Origin: Halobacteriales archaeon QS_8_65_32
Lineage (GTDB): Archaea > Halobacteriota > Halobacteria > Halobacteriales > Halococcaceae
Direction: 5' to 3'
Length of the DNA stretch: 37,641 nucleotides
NCBI GenBank assembly: GCA_003022925.1
Contig: PXRY01000116.1
Span: forward strand, 1 to 37,641
The position numbers were made by a program, and so were the translations under genes. Below, piece by piece: positions 26,402 through 35,338 of this stretch (position 1 is the first letter of the stretch; the number at the start of each line of letters is the position of its first letter). The notes under the pieces are model-generated. The model did not search any database. It saw only the letters and a list, made by a program, of their open reading frames with translations, and was not told the origin of the DNA.

Positions 26402-26782
26402 TCACCCTCCTCCGACGTCCGCGCCGTCCGTTTCGTTCCCGCTCTCGCTCCTGCTCGCGTTCTCATTGTCCGCGTCGCCATCGCCGTCGCCGTCCTCCGG
26501 CGTCGAGAGTACCTCCTCTAAGGCGTCGAGCGCGTCCGTCGCGTCCTCGCCGTCGGCGGTCAGTTTTACGTACTCGTCGTGCTCGACACCGAGGCCAGTT
26601 ACCCCGAGCATACTGCGGGCATTGACGGGCTCGTCCTCGGGTCCGCCGCTCTCGTCGGTGGCGACGACTCGAAGGTCACAGTCGTACTCGTTCGCCGTCC
26701 GAACGAACCTCGAGGCTGGCCGGGCGTGAAGCCCCGCTTTGGGCACTACCTGTACGACGCGTTCGTTCGCGGCGTCGCTCAC
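26402..26782 (-). CDS. ptsH: PTS phosphocarrier HPr with acidic C-terminal tail
   Basis: The 126-residue protein is HPr, the phosphocarrier between enzyme I and EII or DhaM. The phospho-His site is GLHARPASRFV, and the VNARSMLGVTGLGVEHDEYVKL region is the usual second half. A normal HPr ends near residue 90; here about 35 further residues form a Gly/Asp/Glu/Ser/Asn-rich tail. The start is GTG at 26782. It is the first gene of the ptsH-ptsI operon. Haloarchaeal PTS serves fructose or dihydroxyacetone uptake; which one cannot be told here. Confidence 0.92.
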   Translation of the reverse strand: MSDAANERVVQVVPKAGLHARPASRFVRTANEYDCDLRVVATDESGGPEDEPVNARSMLGVTGLGVEHDEYVKLTADGEDATDALDALEEVLSTPEDGDGDGDADNENASRSESGNETDGADVGGG

Positions 26783-27027
26783 GAGGCGCTCACCACCCTG
26801 CGCGGGCCATCCTCAACCCCTGTGACTGTTTGCCACTCGCCGTTCCTATCGGAATCCGCGCTTCGGTGGTTCGTTTCGCGTGCCCTACCGGCCGACCGGA
26901 TCGGTTCGTTCGCGTCCATGACTCTCCCGTCGTGGTGAGGGGATTTGAATACCACTCCGACCGCGCTCGCTGCCGCTTGCTCGCTCTCGTGTTCGCTCCA
27001 GCGAAGCGAAAACAGGTGTTCCGGAAT

Positions 27028-28008
27028 TCAGACCACGCGCGCGAGCCACTGTTGGGGTTCGTCGAGTTCCTCGTCGGTCGGGAGGTGTTCGGGCGAGCGC
27101 CAGACTGCACTTGCCCCTTCGATCCCACGATCGGCGACCACGTCGGTGAAAAAGGCCTTCCCGCGGACGTACTGGCGGCGCTTCATCCCGAGGCCGAGCA
27201 CCCGCCCGATGAGCCGCGTCACGGGACCGCGGCCCTGGCGGCGCTCGTCGAGTTTCCGCCGGAGGTCCTCGTACTCTTCGTCGAAGGCCTCGTCCATGAG
27301 CAACTCGGCGTAGCCCTCGACGGCGGTCATCGCCACGTTGAGTTCGCGAAAGGCCTCCCGATCGAGGTCGCCCTCCGCGAGTGCCTCGATGCCCCGTTGC
27401 ATCCGGGCCTCCAGGTGATCGGAGAGCCACGGCGCGGCACCGAACTCGGCGGCGTGGGTCACCTCGTGAAAGGCGATCCAACGCCTGAATCGCTCGACGG
27501 GGACGTCCAGTTCGTCCGCGACGCGGCCGATGTTCGGGTGAACGAAATACAGCGCGTGATCACCGGTGTCGCTTCCGTCGCCGCCGTCACCGTTGCCCTC
27601 GGCGAGCAACAGTGGGTCGTACTGGCCCAAGACGTTGCCCCCGAGAAAGGCAAGCGCAAGCGCCATCGATCCCGTGTTGGCCATCCGGGCAAACCCGGGA
27701 AACAGCCCCTGAGCGTGGTCCTCGATCGGGCGCATAACCCGCTCGAACGTCGCGACGTTCGCGTCGATCCAGTGGTGGCGGTGTTGGACTTCGATCTGAT
27801 CGGGAAGCGAGAAGGTCACGCCGCCGACCGACCGTACCTGCGTGCGTGCGTCGCGGACATCGCTCGCGTAGCCCCGGCGCTCGCGGTCGGTCAGCGCGAG
27901 CGAACCGGGTTCGGTCGAGGCCTTCGCGGCCTCGGCGACGGCACCCCAGTCGATCGGACCGTTACCCGACATCTCGGCCAGGGCCCTGACGCTGTCGTAG
28001 AGACTCAC
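27028..28008 (-). CDS. DUF2342 zinc-metalloprotease-like protein
   Basis: The 326-residue protein matches the DUF2342 family, also labelled coenzyme F420 biosynthesis-associated. It carries the zinc motif HEVTH in WIAFHEVTHAAEFGAAPWL, the upstream NIGRVADELDVPVERFRRW, and a second acidic helix, AVEGYAELLMDEAFD, that probably provides the third ligand. The substrate is unknown. I choose the GTG at 28008 (VSLYDSVRAL) because the family begins there; a TTG at 28035 would add nine residues. The 3' end is separated from ptsH by about 245 nt that hold nothing I recognise. Confidence 0.8.
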   Translation of the reverse strand: MSLYDSVRALAEMSGNGPIDWGAVAEAAKASTEPGSLALTDRERRGYASDVRDARTQVRSVGGVTFSLPDQIEVQHRHHWIDANVATFERVMRPIEDHAQGLFPGFARMANTGSMALALAFLGGNVLGQYDPLLLAEGNGDGGDGSDTGDHALYFVHPNIGRVADELDVPVERFRRWIAFHEVTHAAEFGAAPWLSDHLEARMQRGIEALAEGDLDREAFRELNVAMTAVEGYAELLMDEAFDEEYEDLRRKLDERRQGRGPVTRLIGRVLGLGMKRRQYVRGKAFFTDVVADRGIEGASAVWRSPEHLPTDEELDEPQQWLARVV

Positions 28009-28164
28009 GACTACCGATTGGTGCCGGTACCGCAAAGGGGTTTGCCCCGTCCGGGGTCGATCACCGCCCGATCGCCGTCGTCAGTTGGTCGCCGGTCGCC
28101 ATCAGGCGGTCGTTAGCCGACTCCCGTTTTTAGGGCGTCGCTGCTCGTCGGAACGGTCGCCGGC

Positions 28165-28587
28165 TTACTGGCCGAACTCTTCCTCGAAGGGGTCCTGTTC
28201 GTCCTCGTCGTCGAGGAATCGCCGGGTTAAGAGTACGAGCGCGATGATCGCGAGCAGCCCTACGATGCCGGTACCCGCCCCGGAACCGTCGTCCTCGTCT
28301 TCGTCCCCGTCGTCGAACTCCTCGCCGTACTCGATCTCCTCGGGAGCGTCCTCGTCGCCCCCGTCGTCGTCCGCTTCGCTCGACGTGAGCGACTCGACGA
28401 TACCTTCGCCGTCGCCTTCGTCGCTCTCATCGCCTTGGTCGCTGACGCTTTGGCCGCTCTCGGCTCCCCCGCCGCTCAACGCGTTTCTCGCGAGTTGGCC
28501 GACCCCCGATCCGAGCGAGGGCTGGACGCTGAGGTCGCTGCCGTCGGTGTGTGCGTGGAACTCGATCAGCGTTATCTTGTCTGCCAT
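28165..28587 (-). CDS. Haloarchaeal acidic single-pass membrane protein of unknown function
   Basis: The 140-residue protein starts with a short conserved-looking KITLIEFHAHTDGSDLSVQPS, followed by an Asp/Glu/Ser-rich disordered region (residues about 40-98). A C-terminal membrane segment (GIVGLLAIIALVLLTRRFL) and an acidic end (DDEDEQDPFEEEFGQ) follow. I have no function for it. The layout, an N-terminal motif and C-terminal anchor, suggests a membrane-tethered protein with an acidic linker. ATG 28587. Confidence 0.65.
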   Translation of the reverse strand: MADKITLIEFHAHTDGSDLSVQPSLGSGVGQLARNALSGGGAESGQSVSDQGDESDEGDGEGIVESLTSSEADDDGGDEDAPEEIEYGEEFDDGDEDEDDGSGAGTGIVGLLAIIALVLLTRRFLDDEDEQDPFEEEFGQ

Positions 28588-28784
28588 GCCCTCCCTTCTG
28601 CCAGGAGTGACTTATCCGTTTGGCTTTCGAGCGAGCGGTCCTGCCGGCACGAGAGACGGTACCGCGCTCGCCGCGTTCCGCCCCGTAGGTCGGGCCCGTT
28701 CCGCGCGTCGAACCCGCTCGCCGGTCGTCGGGTCCCCGCACCGGTCTTCGGGGCGTTGATACCGCTTGATTACCAGAACTGAAC

Positions 28785-29934
28785 ATGGACGATCGTCAGC
28801 GGGAATTCCTCGACGCACTGCTCGGCACGGCGAGTCCCTCCGGCTTCGGGACGCGGTGTCGACGGGTCTGGATCGATCACGTGATCGAGTTCGCCGACGA
28901 GGTCTCGACCGACGCCTACGGCAACGCCGTCGCGACGTACAACGGCGCTCCCCGTAGCGACGCCGACTCGTCCGAAGGCTCCGGGACGGCTCCGTCGATC
29001 GCCTTCGCGGGCCACGCCGACGAGATTGGACTCATCGCTCGCGACATCGACGACGAGGGGTTCTGTCGCCTCGGCGCGATCGGCGGTGCGGACCGCACGG
29101 TCTCACAGGGCCAGCACGTCCGGATCCACACCGATGGCCCGGACGGATCGGACGCCTCGGATGGGTCGGAGGAGCCGGCATCGATTCCCGGTGTCATCGG
29201 GCAGACGGCGATCCACCTCCGCGAGCGCGCCGACGACTCGCTGACGGACGTCTCCGATCAGTACGTCGATATCGGAACCGAGAACCGCGAGGAAACGGCG
29301 GAACTGGTCGACGTCGGCGACCCGATCACCTTCGCGACCGAAACTGAGAATCTCGCGGGCGCGCGGATGGCCGCCCGCGGGATGGACAACCGGATCGGGA
29401 TCTGGGCCGCTGCGGAGGGGTTGCGGGCCGCCGCCGCGGCCAAGGTCGACGCGACGGTACACGCGGTGAGTACGATCCAAGAGGAAGTCGGCCTGAAAGG
29501 CGCGCGCATGGTCGGCTTCGAGTTGGCACCCGACGCCGTCGTCGCCGTTGACGTCACCCACGCCATTGACCACCCCGAAAGCGGAACGGGAAAAGCCGGG
29601 TCGATCTCGCTGGGCGCGGGGCCGGTGATCTCCCGGGGCAGCACGAACCACCCGGGAACTCGTCGATCTTGCCCGCGAGGCGGCGACCGACGCGGAAATG
29701 GACGTCCAACTCCAGGCGTCGGGCAGTTACACGGGGACGGACGCCGACGCCTTCTACACGGTGCGCGGCGCGATCCCGGCGCTGTCGGTCGGGCTCCCGA
29801 ATCGCTATATGCACACCCCCGTCGAGATGATCGACACCGCCGACCTGGCGGACCTGGCGGCGCTTCTGGGGTCGGTCGCTGCGGGCGCGAGCGAGCGCGA
29901 GACGTTCGACATCGGCATACAGCCCCCTGTTTGA
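28785..29934 (+). pseudogene. M42-family metallo-aminopeptidase, one-base frameshift
   Basis: From ATG 28785 the frame reads an M42 (glutamyl aminopeptidase/endoglucanase-type) enzyme: LLGTASPSGF, metal ligands in FAGHADEIGL, GMDNRIG, the catalytic pair in STIQEEVGLKGA and DVTHA. After STNHP the frame is lost at GGG 29654-29656. Reading one base less gives ELVDLAREAATDAEMDVQLQASGSYTGTDADAF and the final ligand in YMHTPVEMID, ending at TGA 29934. One extra G explains it. All other family residues are intact, so this could be a very recent mutation or a sequencing error. A Gly/Asp/Ser insert (DGSDASDGSEEPAS) sits in a loop. Confidence 0.8.
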
Positions 29935-30212
29935 ATTCGTGACAGTCGTCATACCATTCGACCGCCGTGTCGCCGTCGATCGGTACACAAGCCAAGAGCG
30001 GCTTTCGAAGGTAGCCAGTAGGCTTTTGTCCGCGAGCGACCTCCGCTCGAAACAGCGATGTACCTGTGGGCGACGACGAACTGTGTCGGACGCGTCTCGA
30101 CCTCGCCCAGCGGGCGGCGATCGTCCGACGGGTCACGATCGCCCGATAGACCGTCGGCTTCGACGGTCGTCTCCGGTCGTCGAACGCTCCGTTCGCCACG
30201 GGGTCGCGACCG

Positions 30213-31199
30213 ATGATCGAGAACGGCCGCCCGAAGGCCGGCGTGATCGGCGTTGGCAGTATGGGCCAACACCACGCCCGGGTCTACGCCGAACTCGCGG
30301 ACATCGATCTCGTCGGGGTCTGTGACGCCGACGCCGACCGTGCGGCGAGCGTCGCCGAACGCAACGACGCTCGCGTGCTCTCCCGGGACGCCCTCGTCGA
30401 AGCCGTCGATCTCGTCTCGATCGCGGTTCCCACGACGTACCACTACGAGGTCGCCCGCGAGTGTATCGAACGCGGCGTGGCCGTTCTCGTCGAGAAACCG
30501 TTCGTCGCCGACCGCGAGGACGGCGTTCGTCTCGCGTCGCTCGCGGCCGAATACGGCGTTCGCGTGCAGGTCGGCCACATCGAGCGGTTCAACCCCGCTG
30601 TCGACGCAGTTCGGGACGTTCTCGACGCGGGCGACGTCGTCGCGGTCGACGCCCAGCGACTGAGCCCGCCGCTCGATCGCGCAATGGACGACAGCGCCGC
30701 GTTCGACCTGATGATCCACGATATCGACATCCTGTTCTCGCTCGTCGGCGACGATGTAGCCAGTATCAACGCGCTTGGCACCCGCGAGAACCGGTATATC
30801 GACGCCCAGCTCGGGTTCGAAAACGGCGTCGTCGCGAGCCTTACCGCGAGCCGGGTGACCCAGGAGAAGGTCCGCGAGTTCTCGATCACGACCGACGACG
30901 CGTGGATCGTCGTCGACTACTTGGACCAGTCGATCGAGATACACCGTCACTCGTTACCCGAATACATCGAACAGCAAGGCGAGTTGCGCTACCGCCACGA
31001 GGGGATCGTCGAGCGCCCGATAGTCGAAAGCGCAGAACCCCTACAGCGCGAACTGTCCTCGTTCATCGACTGCGTGACGACCGGCCGCGAACCGGTCGTG
31101 ACCGCCGCCGACGGACTGCGTGCGCTCGACGTCGCCAAGCGGATCGACGATTTAGCCGCGACGGTCGCGAGCGCCCCCGAGCCGAACCCGTCCCTGTAG
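30213..31199 (+). CDS. Gfo/Idh/MocA-family NAD(P)-dependent sugar oxidoreductase
   Basis: The 328-residue protein has the N-terminal Rossmann motif GVIGVGSMGQHHARVY, an acidic end of strand 2 (GVCDADADRA), the catalytic-Lys motif VLVEKPFVADR, and the substrate-domain HIERFNPAV and DLMIHDIDILFSLVG. This is the Gfo/Idh/MocA pattern; closest in style to sugar-nucleotide 3-dehydrogenases (for example of UDP-GlcNAc derivatives), but the substrate is inference. ATG 30213 starts directly before the Rossmann strand. The preceding 278 nt show no gene. Confidence 0.88.
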   Translation: MIENGRPKAGVIGVGSMGQHHARVYAELADIDLVGVCDADADRAASVAERNDARVLSRDALVEAVDLVSIAVPTTYHYEVARECIERGVAVLVEKPFVADREDGVRLASLAAEYGVRVQVGHIERFNPAVDAVRDVLDAGDVVAVDAQRLSPPLDRAMDDSAAFDLMIHDIDILFSLVGDDVASINALGTRENRYIDAQLGFENGVVASLTASRVTQEKVREFSITTDDAWIVVDYLDQSIEIHRHSLPEYIEQQGELRYRHEGIVERPIVESAEPLQRELSSFIDCVTTGREPVVTAADGLRALDVAKRIDDLAATVASAPEPNPSL

Positions 31200-31205
31200 G
31201 TTCAC

Positions 31206-31259
31206 CTCGACTTCGGCCTCGGCCTCGACTTTGACTTCGACCTCGGCGTCGGTTTCGCC
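31206..31259. repeat. Hexanucleotide repeat (YTCGRC), nine units
   Basis: Nine degenerate hexamers (ctcgac, ttcggc, ctcggc, ctcgac, tttgac, ttcgac, ctcggc, gtcggt, ttcgcc) follow the oxidoreductase stop. On the minus strand they would encode alternating Val-Glu/Ala-Glu. The rest of the 290-nt gap shows only the lsm promoter. Confidence 0.55.
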
Positions 31260-31463
31260 CCATGGACCCCCCACCTCCGACCGCGGACCTCGAACACGGC
31301 GCACTACGTACGGCACGTCGATGCGCCGTCGGTTCGCCGCCAGTTCGTCGCTGGCGTGCCGCGGTTTCCACGCCATAGTGCAACGACGTGTGACTGCCCG
31401 GTCCCGGCTCGTTTCCGGCCGTGCTCGTACCCCCGTTCAGTCGCCGTCCGTTCTCCGGTACGC

Positions 31464-31469
31464 TTAATA
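31464..31469 (+). promoter_or_regulatory. TATA box for lsm-rpl37e
   Basis: TTAATA lies 23-28 nt before ATG 31492, the leaderless spacing. Confidence 0.55.
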
Positions 31470-31491
31470 CCGAGAGAACGGGCGTGTCGGT

Positions 31492-31776
31492 ATGAGTGGC
31501 CGACCGCTCGACGTGCTCGAAGCCGCCGTGGGAAAGCGGGTCACCGTCCTGTTGAAAGGCGGGGAGACCCACCGCGGAACGCTCGCGGGCTACGACCAGC
31601 ATATGAACCTCGTGCTCGACCCGGTCGGCGACGCCGACGGCGACGACGCCGGTGCTGCCGATTCGGTCGACTCCGGTGATCCGGCTGATCCCGTCGAAAC
31701 GGGGGCTGCGGGGGTCGAGGCGGTCGGAGACACAACAATTATACGCGGCGATAACGTCGTCTCGATCACGCCATGA
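31492..31776 (+). CDS. Archaeal Sm-like (LSm) RNA-binding protein
   Basis: The 94-residue protein has Sm1 ([27 protein letters not shown]) and Sm2 ([10 protein letters not shown]). Archaeal LSm proteins form heptameric rings that bind U-rich RNA and act in RNA metabolism. About 35 residues of Ala/Asp/Gly-rich sequence separate the two motifs, where a loop of roughly 10 residues is usual; the insertion should lie on loop 4. The stop codon overlaps the rpl37e ATG (ATGA), the conserved haloarchaeal lsm-L37e pair. The start is set by the TATA box at 31464. Confidence 0.92.
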   Translation: MSGRPLDVLEAAVGKRVTVLLKGGETHRGTLAGYDQHMNLVLDPVGDADGDDAGAADSVDSGDPADPVETGAAGVEAVGDTTIIRGDNVVSITP

Positions 31777-31943
31777 CCGACGGAACGCCCGCCCAGGGCA
31801 AGAAGAACAAGACGACCCATGTCAAGTGTCGTCGCTGTGGGAACAAGTCTTATCACAAGCGCAAGGGCGTCTGTGCGTCGTGTGGGTTCGGCAAGTCGGC
31901 CAAGCGCCGCCAGTACGCCTGGCAGGGAAAAGCCGGCGAGTAA
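31773..31943 (+). CDS. rpl37e: Ribosomal protein L37e (eL37)
   Basis: The 56-residue zinc-ribbon protein reads [23 protein letters not shown], then [26 protein letters not shown]. The four Cys (19, 22, 34, 37) form the zinc ribbon, and the basic composition fits 23S rRNA binding in the large subunit. It overlaps the lsm stop by four bases (ATGA), so translation is probably coupled. Confidence 0.96.
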   Translation: MTDGTPAQGKKNKTTHVKCRRCGNKSYHKRKGVCASCGFGKSAKRRQYAWQGKAGE

Positions 31944-32039
31944 GCACCGACCGCGCGACCGACCGTTCGACTGCTCGACCATCGCACCGGACCGCCGGAC
32001 AACCGCGGACCGCCACGGGACACAGGGAACATCCATCCG

Positions 32040-33551
32040 ATGCACGAGAAGTGCGGTGTCGCCGCGATTGCACTCACGGAACGCGCCGGTGCGCGTCCGT
32101 TGTACTATTCGCTGTACGCCCTCCAGCACCGCGGCCAAGAGTCGGCGGGTATCGTCACCCACGACGGGTTTCAGCAGTACGCCCACGTCGAGACCGGACT
32201 GGTCGGCGACGTCTTCGCCGCCGACGATCTCGACGAGCTTCGGGGCAACGTTGGCATCGGCCACGTCCGCTACCCTACTTCAGGAGGGACCGACGCCTGT
32301 TGTGCCCAGCCGTTTTCGGTATCGTTCAAGAGCGGGTCGCTCGGGCTCGCGCACAACGGCAACCTCGTGAACACCGCCGACGTTCGCGCCGACTTGGAAG
32401 AACGCGGCCACGCTTTTACGACCTGGGGCGACACCGAAGTCATCGCCCACGACCTCGCACACAACCTCTTAGAAGCCGATCTCGTGCGCGCGGTCAAGCG
32501 AACGATGGACCGCCTGCACGGCTCGTACTCGCTGACGATCGCCCACGACGACACAATCATGGGCGTTCGCGACCCGCTCGGCAACCGGCCGTTGTGTATT
32601 GGCGATCTCGGCGACGGCTACGTCCTAGCGAGCGAATCAGCGGCGATCGACACGCTCGACGGCGACCTCATCAGAGACGTCCGACCCGGCGAACTCGTCG
32701 TGTTAGCGGAGGACGGCTCGGGCTTTGACTCCTATCAGCTCGCCTCGCCGCCGCGGTCGGCGGGCTGTTTCTTCGAGTACGTCTACTTCGCCCGGCCGGA
32801 CAGCGTGATCGACGGGAACCTGGTCTACGAGGTCCGCCGGGAACTCGGTCGCAGACTCTGGGCCGAGAACCCGGCGACCACCGACGTCGTGATGCCGGTG
32901 CCAGACTCCGGTAGAGCGTTTGCGAGCGGATACGCCGAAGCCGCGAGCGAGGCACCGATGAGCGAGATACCCGCGGGCAACGGCGACGCTCGCGGTGAGG
33001 CAGCGACGGACGAGGGGAGCCCGGACGTCGAGTTCGCCGAGGGGCTAATGAAGAACCGGTACGTCGGTCGCACGTTCATCATGCCCTCCCAGGACGAGCG
33101 CGAGCGCGCCGTTCGTCTGAAGCTCAACCCGATCAAAAGCACCGTTTCCGGCAAATCCGTGACCCTCATCGACGACTCGATCGTTCGAGGGACGACCTCG
33201 ACCCAGCTCGTCGAGTTGTTACACGACGCCGGCGCTCGGGCGGTCCACGTCCGGATCGGCGCGCCGCCGATCGTCGCACCCTGTTATATGGGCATCGACA
33301 TGGCGAGCCGCGAGGAACTCATCGCGTCGGACAAGACGACCGAGGAAGTGCGCGAAACCCTGGGTGCGGATAGCCTCGCGTACCTGTCGATCGACGCGAT
33401 CGCGGAAACCTTAGAACGCGAACGCCCGGACCTCTGTCTCGGCTGCGTCACCGGAAACTACCCCTACGACATCGACGGCGAGGTAACCGATCGGGACGTC
33501 CAGCGACCGGCGGTCGGCGACGCGTCGGCTCGCGCAGCGGGCGACGACTGA
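32040..33551 (+). CDS. purF: Amidophosphoribosyltransferase
   Basis: The 503-residue protein catalyses the first step of purine synthesis (PRPP + Gln to 5-phosphoribosylamine). The N-terminal glutaminase domain begins MHEKCGVAAIAL, with the nucleophile Cys5 exposed after a four-residue propeptide, and has LQHRGQESAGIV, RYPTSGG and LAHNGNLVN. The C-terminal PRTase domain has the PRPP loop TLIDDSIVRGTTSTQL, and GCVTGNYPYDI at the end. A polar, acidic insert (AGNGDARGEAATDEGSPDVE) precedes MKNRYVGRTFIMP. Located about 96 nt after rpl37e. Confidence 0.95.
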   Translation: MHEKCGVAAIALTERAGARPLYYSLYALQHRGQESAGIVTHDGFQQYAHVETGLVGDVFAADDLDELRGNVGIGHVRYPTSGGTDACCAQPFSVSFKSGSLGLAHNGNLVNTADVRADLEERGHAFTTWGDTEVIAHDLAHNLLEADLVRAVKRTMDRLHGSYSLTIAHDDTIMGVRDPLGNRPLCIGDLGDGYVLASESAAIDTLDGDLIRDVRPGELVVLAEDGSGFDSYQLASPPRSAGCFFEYVYFARPDSVIDGNLVYEVRRELGRRLWAENPATTDVVMPVPDSGRAFASGYAEAASEAPMSEIPAGNGDARGEAATDEGSPDVEFAEGLMKNRYVGRTFIMPSQDERERAVRLKLNPIKSTVSGKSVTLIDDSIVRGTTSTQLVELLHDAGARAVHVRIGAPPIVAPCYMGIDMASREELIASDKTTEEVRETLGADSLAYLSIDAIAETLERERPDLCLGCVTGNYPYDIDGEVTDRDVQRPAVGDASARAAGDD

Positions 33552-33762
33552 GAGGAACGGAGCGGAGCCAAGAGGGGAAACGTCGCACGTGTCGCGAGCG
33601 CCACACCGAAGGTGATCGGTCCGCCCCGGACGCGTTCGATTATGGCGGGAAAGCACTGTGCGACGGTTCGCCGGCGGGTGCTGCGGTCTGCCGTAGCACT
33701 GCCTCGGTGCCCATATCGCGGCACGACCAAACCTTTTCGCTCGCCCCGAGTACACGGCGAGT

Positions 33763-34740
33763 ATGGTATCCGACCTCTTCGATCCCGACCGCTGGGAAGC
33801 GGTTTCGGAGTTCGAGTTCGACGACCTCACCTACCACCGCGCGACGGACGTCCCGGCCGTGCGGATCGCCTTCGACCGCCTCGAAGTCCGGAACGCCTTC
33901 CGGCCGAAGACGGTCGACGAACTCTATACCGCGCTCGATCACGCCAAACGCCAGGCCGACATCGGCTGCGTGCTCCTCACCGGCAATGGCCCCTCCCCGA
34001 CCGACGGCGGCTGGGCCTTCTGTTCGGGCGGTGACCAGTCCGTCAGAGGAGGGGCGGGCTACGAGTACGACCCCGACGAGGCGGGCGATGTAAACGACGG
34101 CAGCGGAGCCATCGACGGCGACGGGACTGCGGACGACGACAACGGAGGCGAGGGAAGCGAAAAAAGCGAATCGAGCGGTCGGCAACCGGGCCGGCTGCAC
34201 ATCTTAGAAGTGCAGCGGCTGATCCGTCACCTCCCGAAGCCGGTGATCGCCGTTGTCCCCGGTTGGGCGGTCGGCGGCGGCCACAGTTTGCATGTCGTCT
34301 GCGATCTCACGATCGCGAGCGAGGACCACGCGATCTTCAAACAGACCGACGCCGATGTCGCGAGCTTCGACGGCGGGTTCGGCTCGGCGTACCTCGCCCG
34401 GCAGGTCGGCCAGAAGAAAGCCCGAGAGATCTTCTTCCTCGGTCGCGATTACGACGCTGCCGAAGCCGCGGACATGGGGATGGTGAACGAGGTCGTCTCC
34501 CACGACGACCTCGAAGCGGTGGCTCTCGATTGGGCCGCAACGATCACGGAAAAGAGCCCGACGGCGATCCGGATGCTCAAATACGCCTTTAATCTCGATT
34601 CGGACGGGTTGGTCGGTCAACAGGTCTTCGCCGGCGAGGCAACTCGGCTCGCGTACATGACCGACGAGGCGAAGGAAGGCCGGGACGCCTTCGTCGAGAA
34701 GCGCGAGCCCGACTTCTCGGAGTTTCCCTGGCACTTCTGA
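33763..34740 (+). CDS. menB: 1,4-dihydroxy-2-naphthoyl-CoA synthase
   Basis: The 325-residue crotonase-fold enzyme closes the second ring in menaquinone synthesis. Signatures are VRIAFDRLEVRNAFRPKTVDEL, DGGWAFCSGGDQSVRG, the PKPVIAVVPGWAVGGGHSLHVVCDLTIAS oxyanion segment, TDADVASFDGGFGSAYLAR and the C-terminal EFPWHF common in MenB. About 35 acidic residues rich in Asp/Gly/Ser (roughly residues 105-145) are inserted after GGDQSVRG, a loop expansion not present in most homologues. ATG 33763. Confidence 0.94.
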   Translation: MVSDLFDPDRWEAVSEFEFDDLTYHRATDVPAVRIAFDRLEVRNAFRPKTVDELYTALDHAKRQADIGCVLLTGNGPSPTDGGWAFCSGGDQSVRGGAGYEYDPDEAGDVNDGSGAIDGDGTADDDNGGEGSEKSESSGRQPGRLHILEVQRLIRHLPKPVIAVVPGWAVGGGHSLHVVCDLTIASEDHAIFKQTDADVASFDGGFGSAYLARQVGQKKAREIFFLGRDYDAAEAADMGMVNEVVSHDDLEAVALDWAATITEKSPTAIRMLKYAFNLDSDGLVGQQVFAGEATRLAYMTDEAKEGRDAFVEKREPDFSEFPWHF

Positions 34741-34746
34741 CGGATC

Positions 34747-34843
34747 TTTTTGCTGGCCTCGCAGTGAGTGACCGACCGAAGGGAGGGAGCGAGCGAAGAC
34801 GCCAGCAAAAACGCTCGTTCGCTCCCTTCGGTCGGTCACTCGC
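34747..34843. repeat. Interleaved inverted repeats downstream of menB (A-B-A'-B' order)
   Basis: Arm A, TTTTTGCTGGC (34747-34757), is the exact complement of A' at 34801-34811. Arm B (34764-34795, containing GTGACCGACCGAAGGGAG) is complementary to B' at 34812-34843 with about four mismatches in 32. Because A' lies in the loop of B-B' and B lies in the loop of A-A', the two stems nest as a pseudoknot. T5 after the menB stop could serve as a terminator. Confidence 0.7.
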
Positions 34844-34986
34844 GCCGAGCGTGCTCAACATACCGCACCGCGCCGCACCGCACCCGCTCTGCTACTTGGT
34901 TGGCGGCCATCGTCGCTCCGCCTGACCGAATCCATCACTGCCGGTTCGGCGGAAGGCATTTCCTTGGGGATGGTCTATCGGCGAGT

Positions 34987-35247
34987 ATGACGTTCCAGCC
35001 GAACCAGGGGCTCGCACAGGAGGAAGTCACCGAACGCGTCGATCGAGCGATCGAGGACAACGAAGTCGTCCTGTTCATGAAGGGTACGCTCGCGTCGATC
35101 GACGAGTTCCGGACCGCGCTCTCAGCACACAGCGGCTGGGAGACTACACCGCAGGCGTACGTCGATGGCGAGTTCGTCGGCGGGAGCGATGTGCTCGCCG
35201 AACTCGACGAACGCGGTGAACTCGAATCGACGCTCGCCGGCCAGTAG
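34987..35247 (+). CDS. Monothiol glutaredoxin-like protein lacking the active-site segment
   Basis: The 86-residue protein begins like a CGFS-type monothiol glutaredoxin (FQPNQGLAQEEVTERVDRAI, NEVVLFMKGT) and ends normally (IDEFRTALSAHSGWETTPQAYVDGEFVGGSDVLAELDERGELESTLA). The expected roughly 30 residues between MKGT and the ASIDEFR region, which hold the Pro-x-Cys-Gly-(Phe/Tyr)-Ser motif, are absent, and the protein has no Cys. The reading frame is otherwise intact. An in-frame deletion has therefore removed the catalytic/iron-sulfur ligand, so it is either a decaying gene or a repurposed fold. ATG 34987. Other CGFS glutaredoxins average about 110-115 residues. Confidence 0.8.
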   Translation: MTFQPNQGLAQEEVTERVDRAIEDNEVVLFMKGTLASIDEFRTALSAHSGWETTPQAYVDGEFVGGSDVLAELDERGELESTLAGQ

Positions 35248-35338
35248 AGACGGTTCGATCGTCGGTAGCCGACCACCGATTGCCGGCCATCGGTAGTTGA
35301 TAGCCGATCGGCCGACGGAACCGCTTTCGAAGGACAGC

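Noticed and set aside
26930-26970. Possible tRNA remnant (GGGATTTGAATACC resembles a reverse-complement T arm)
   Set aside because: The flanking bases do not pair as a T stem and no acceptor, D or anticodon arm can be found.
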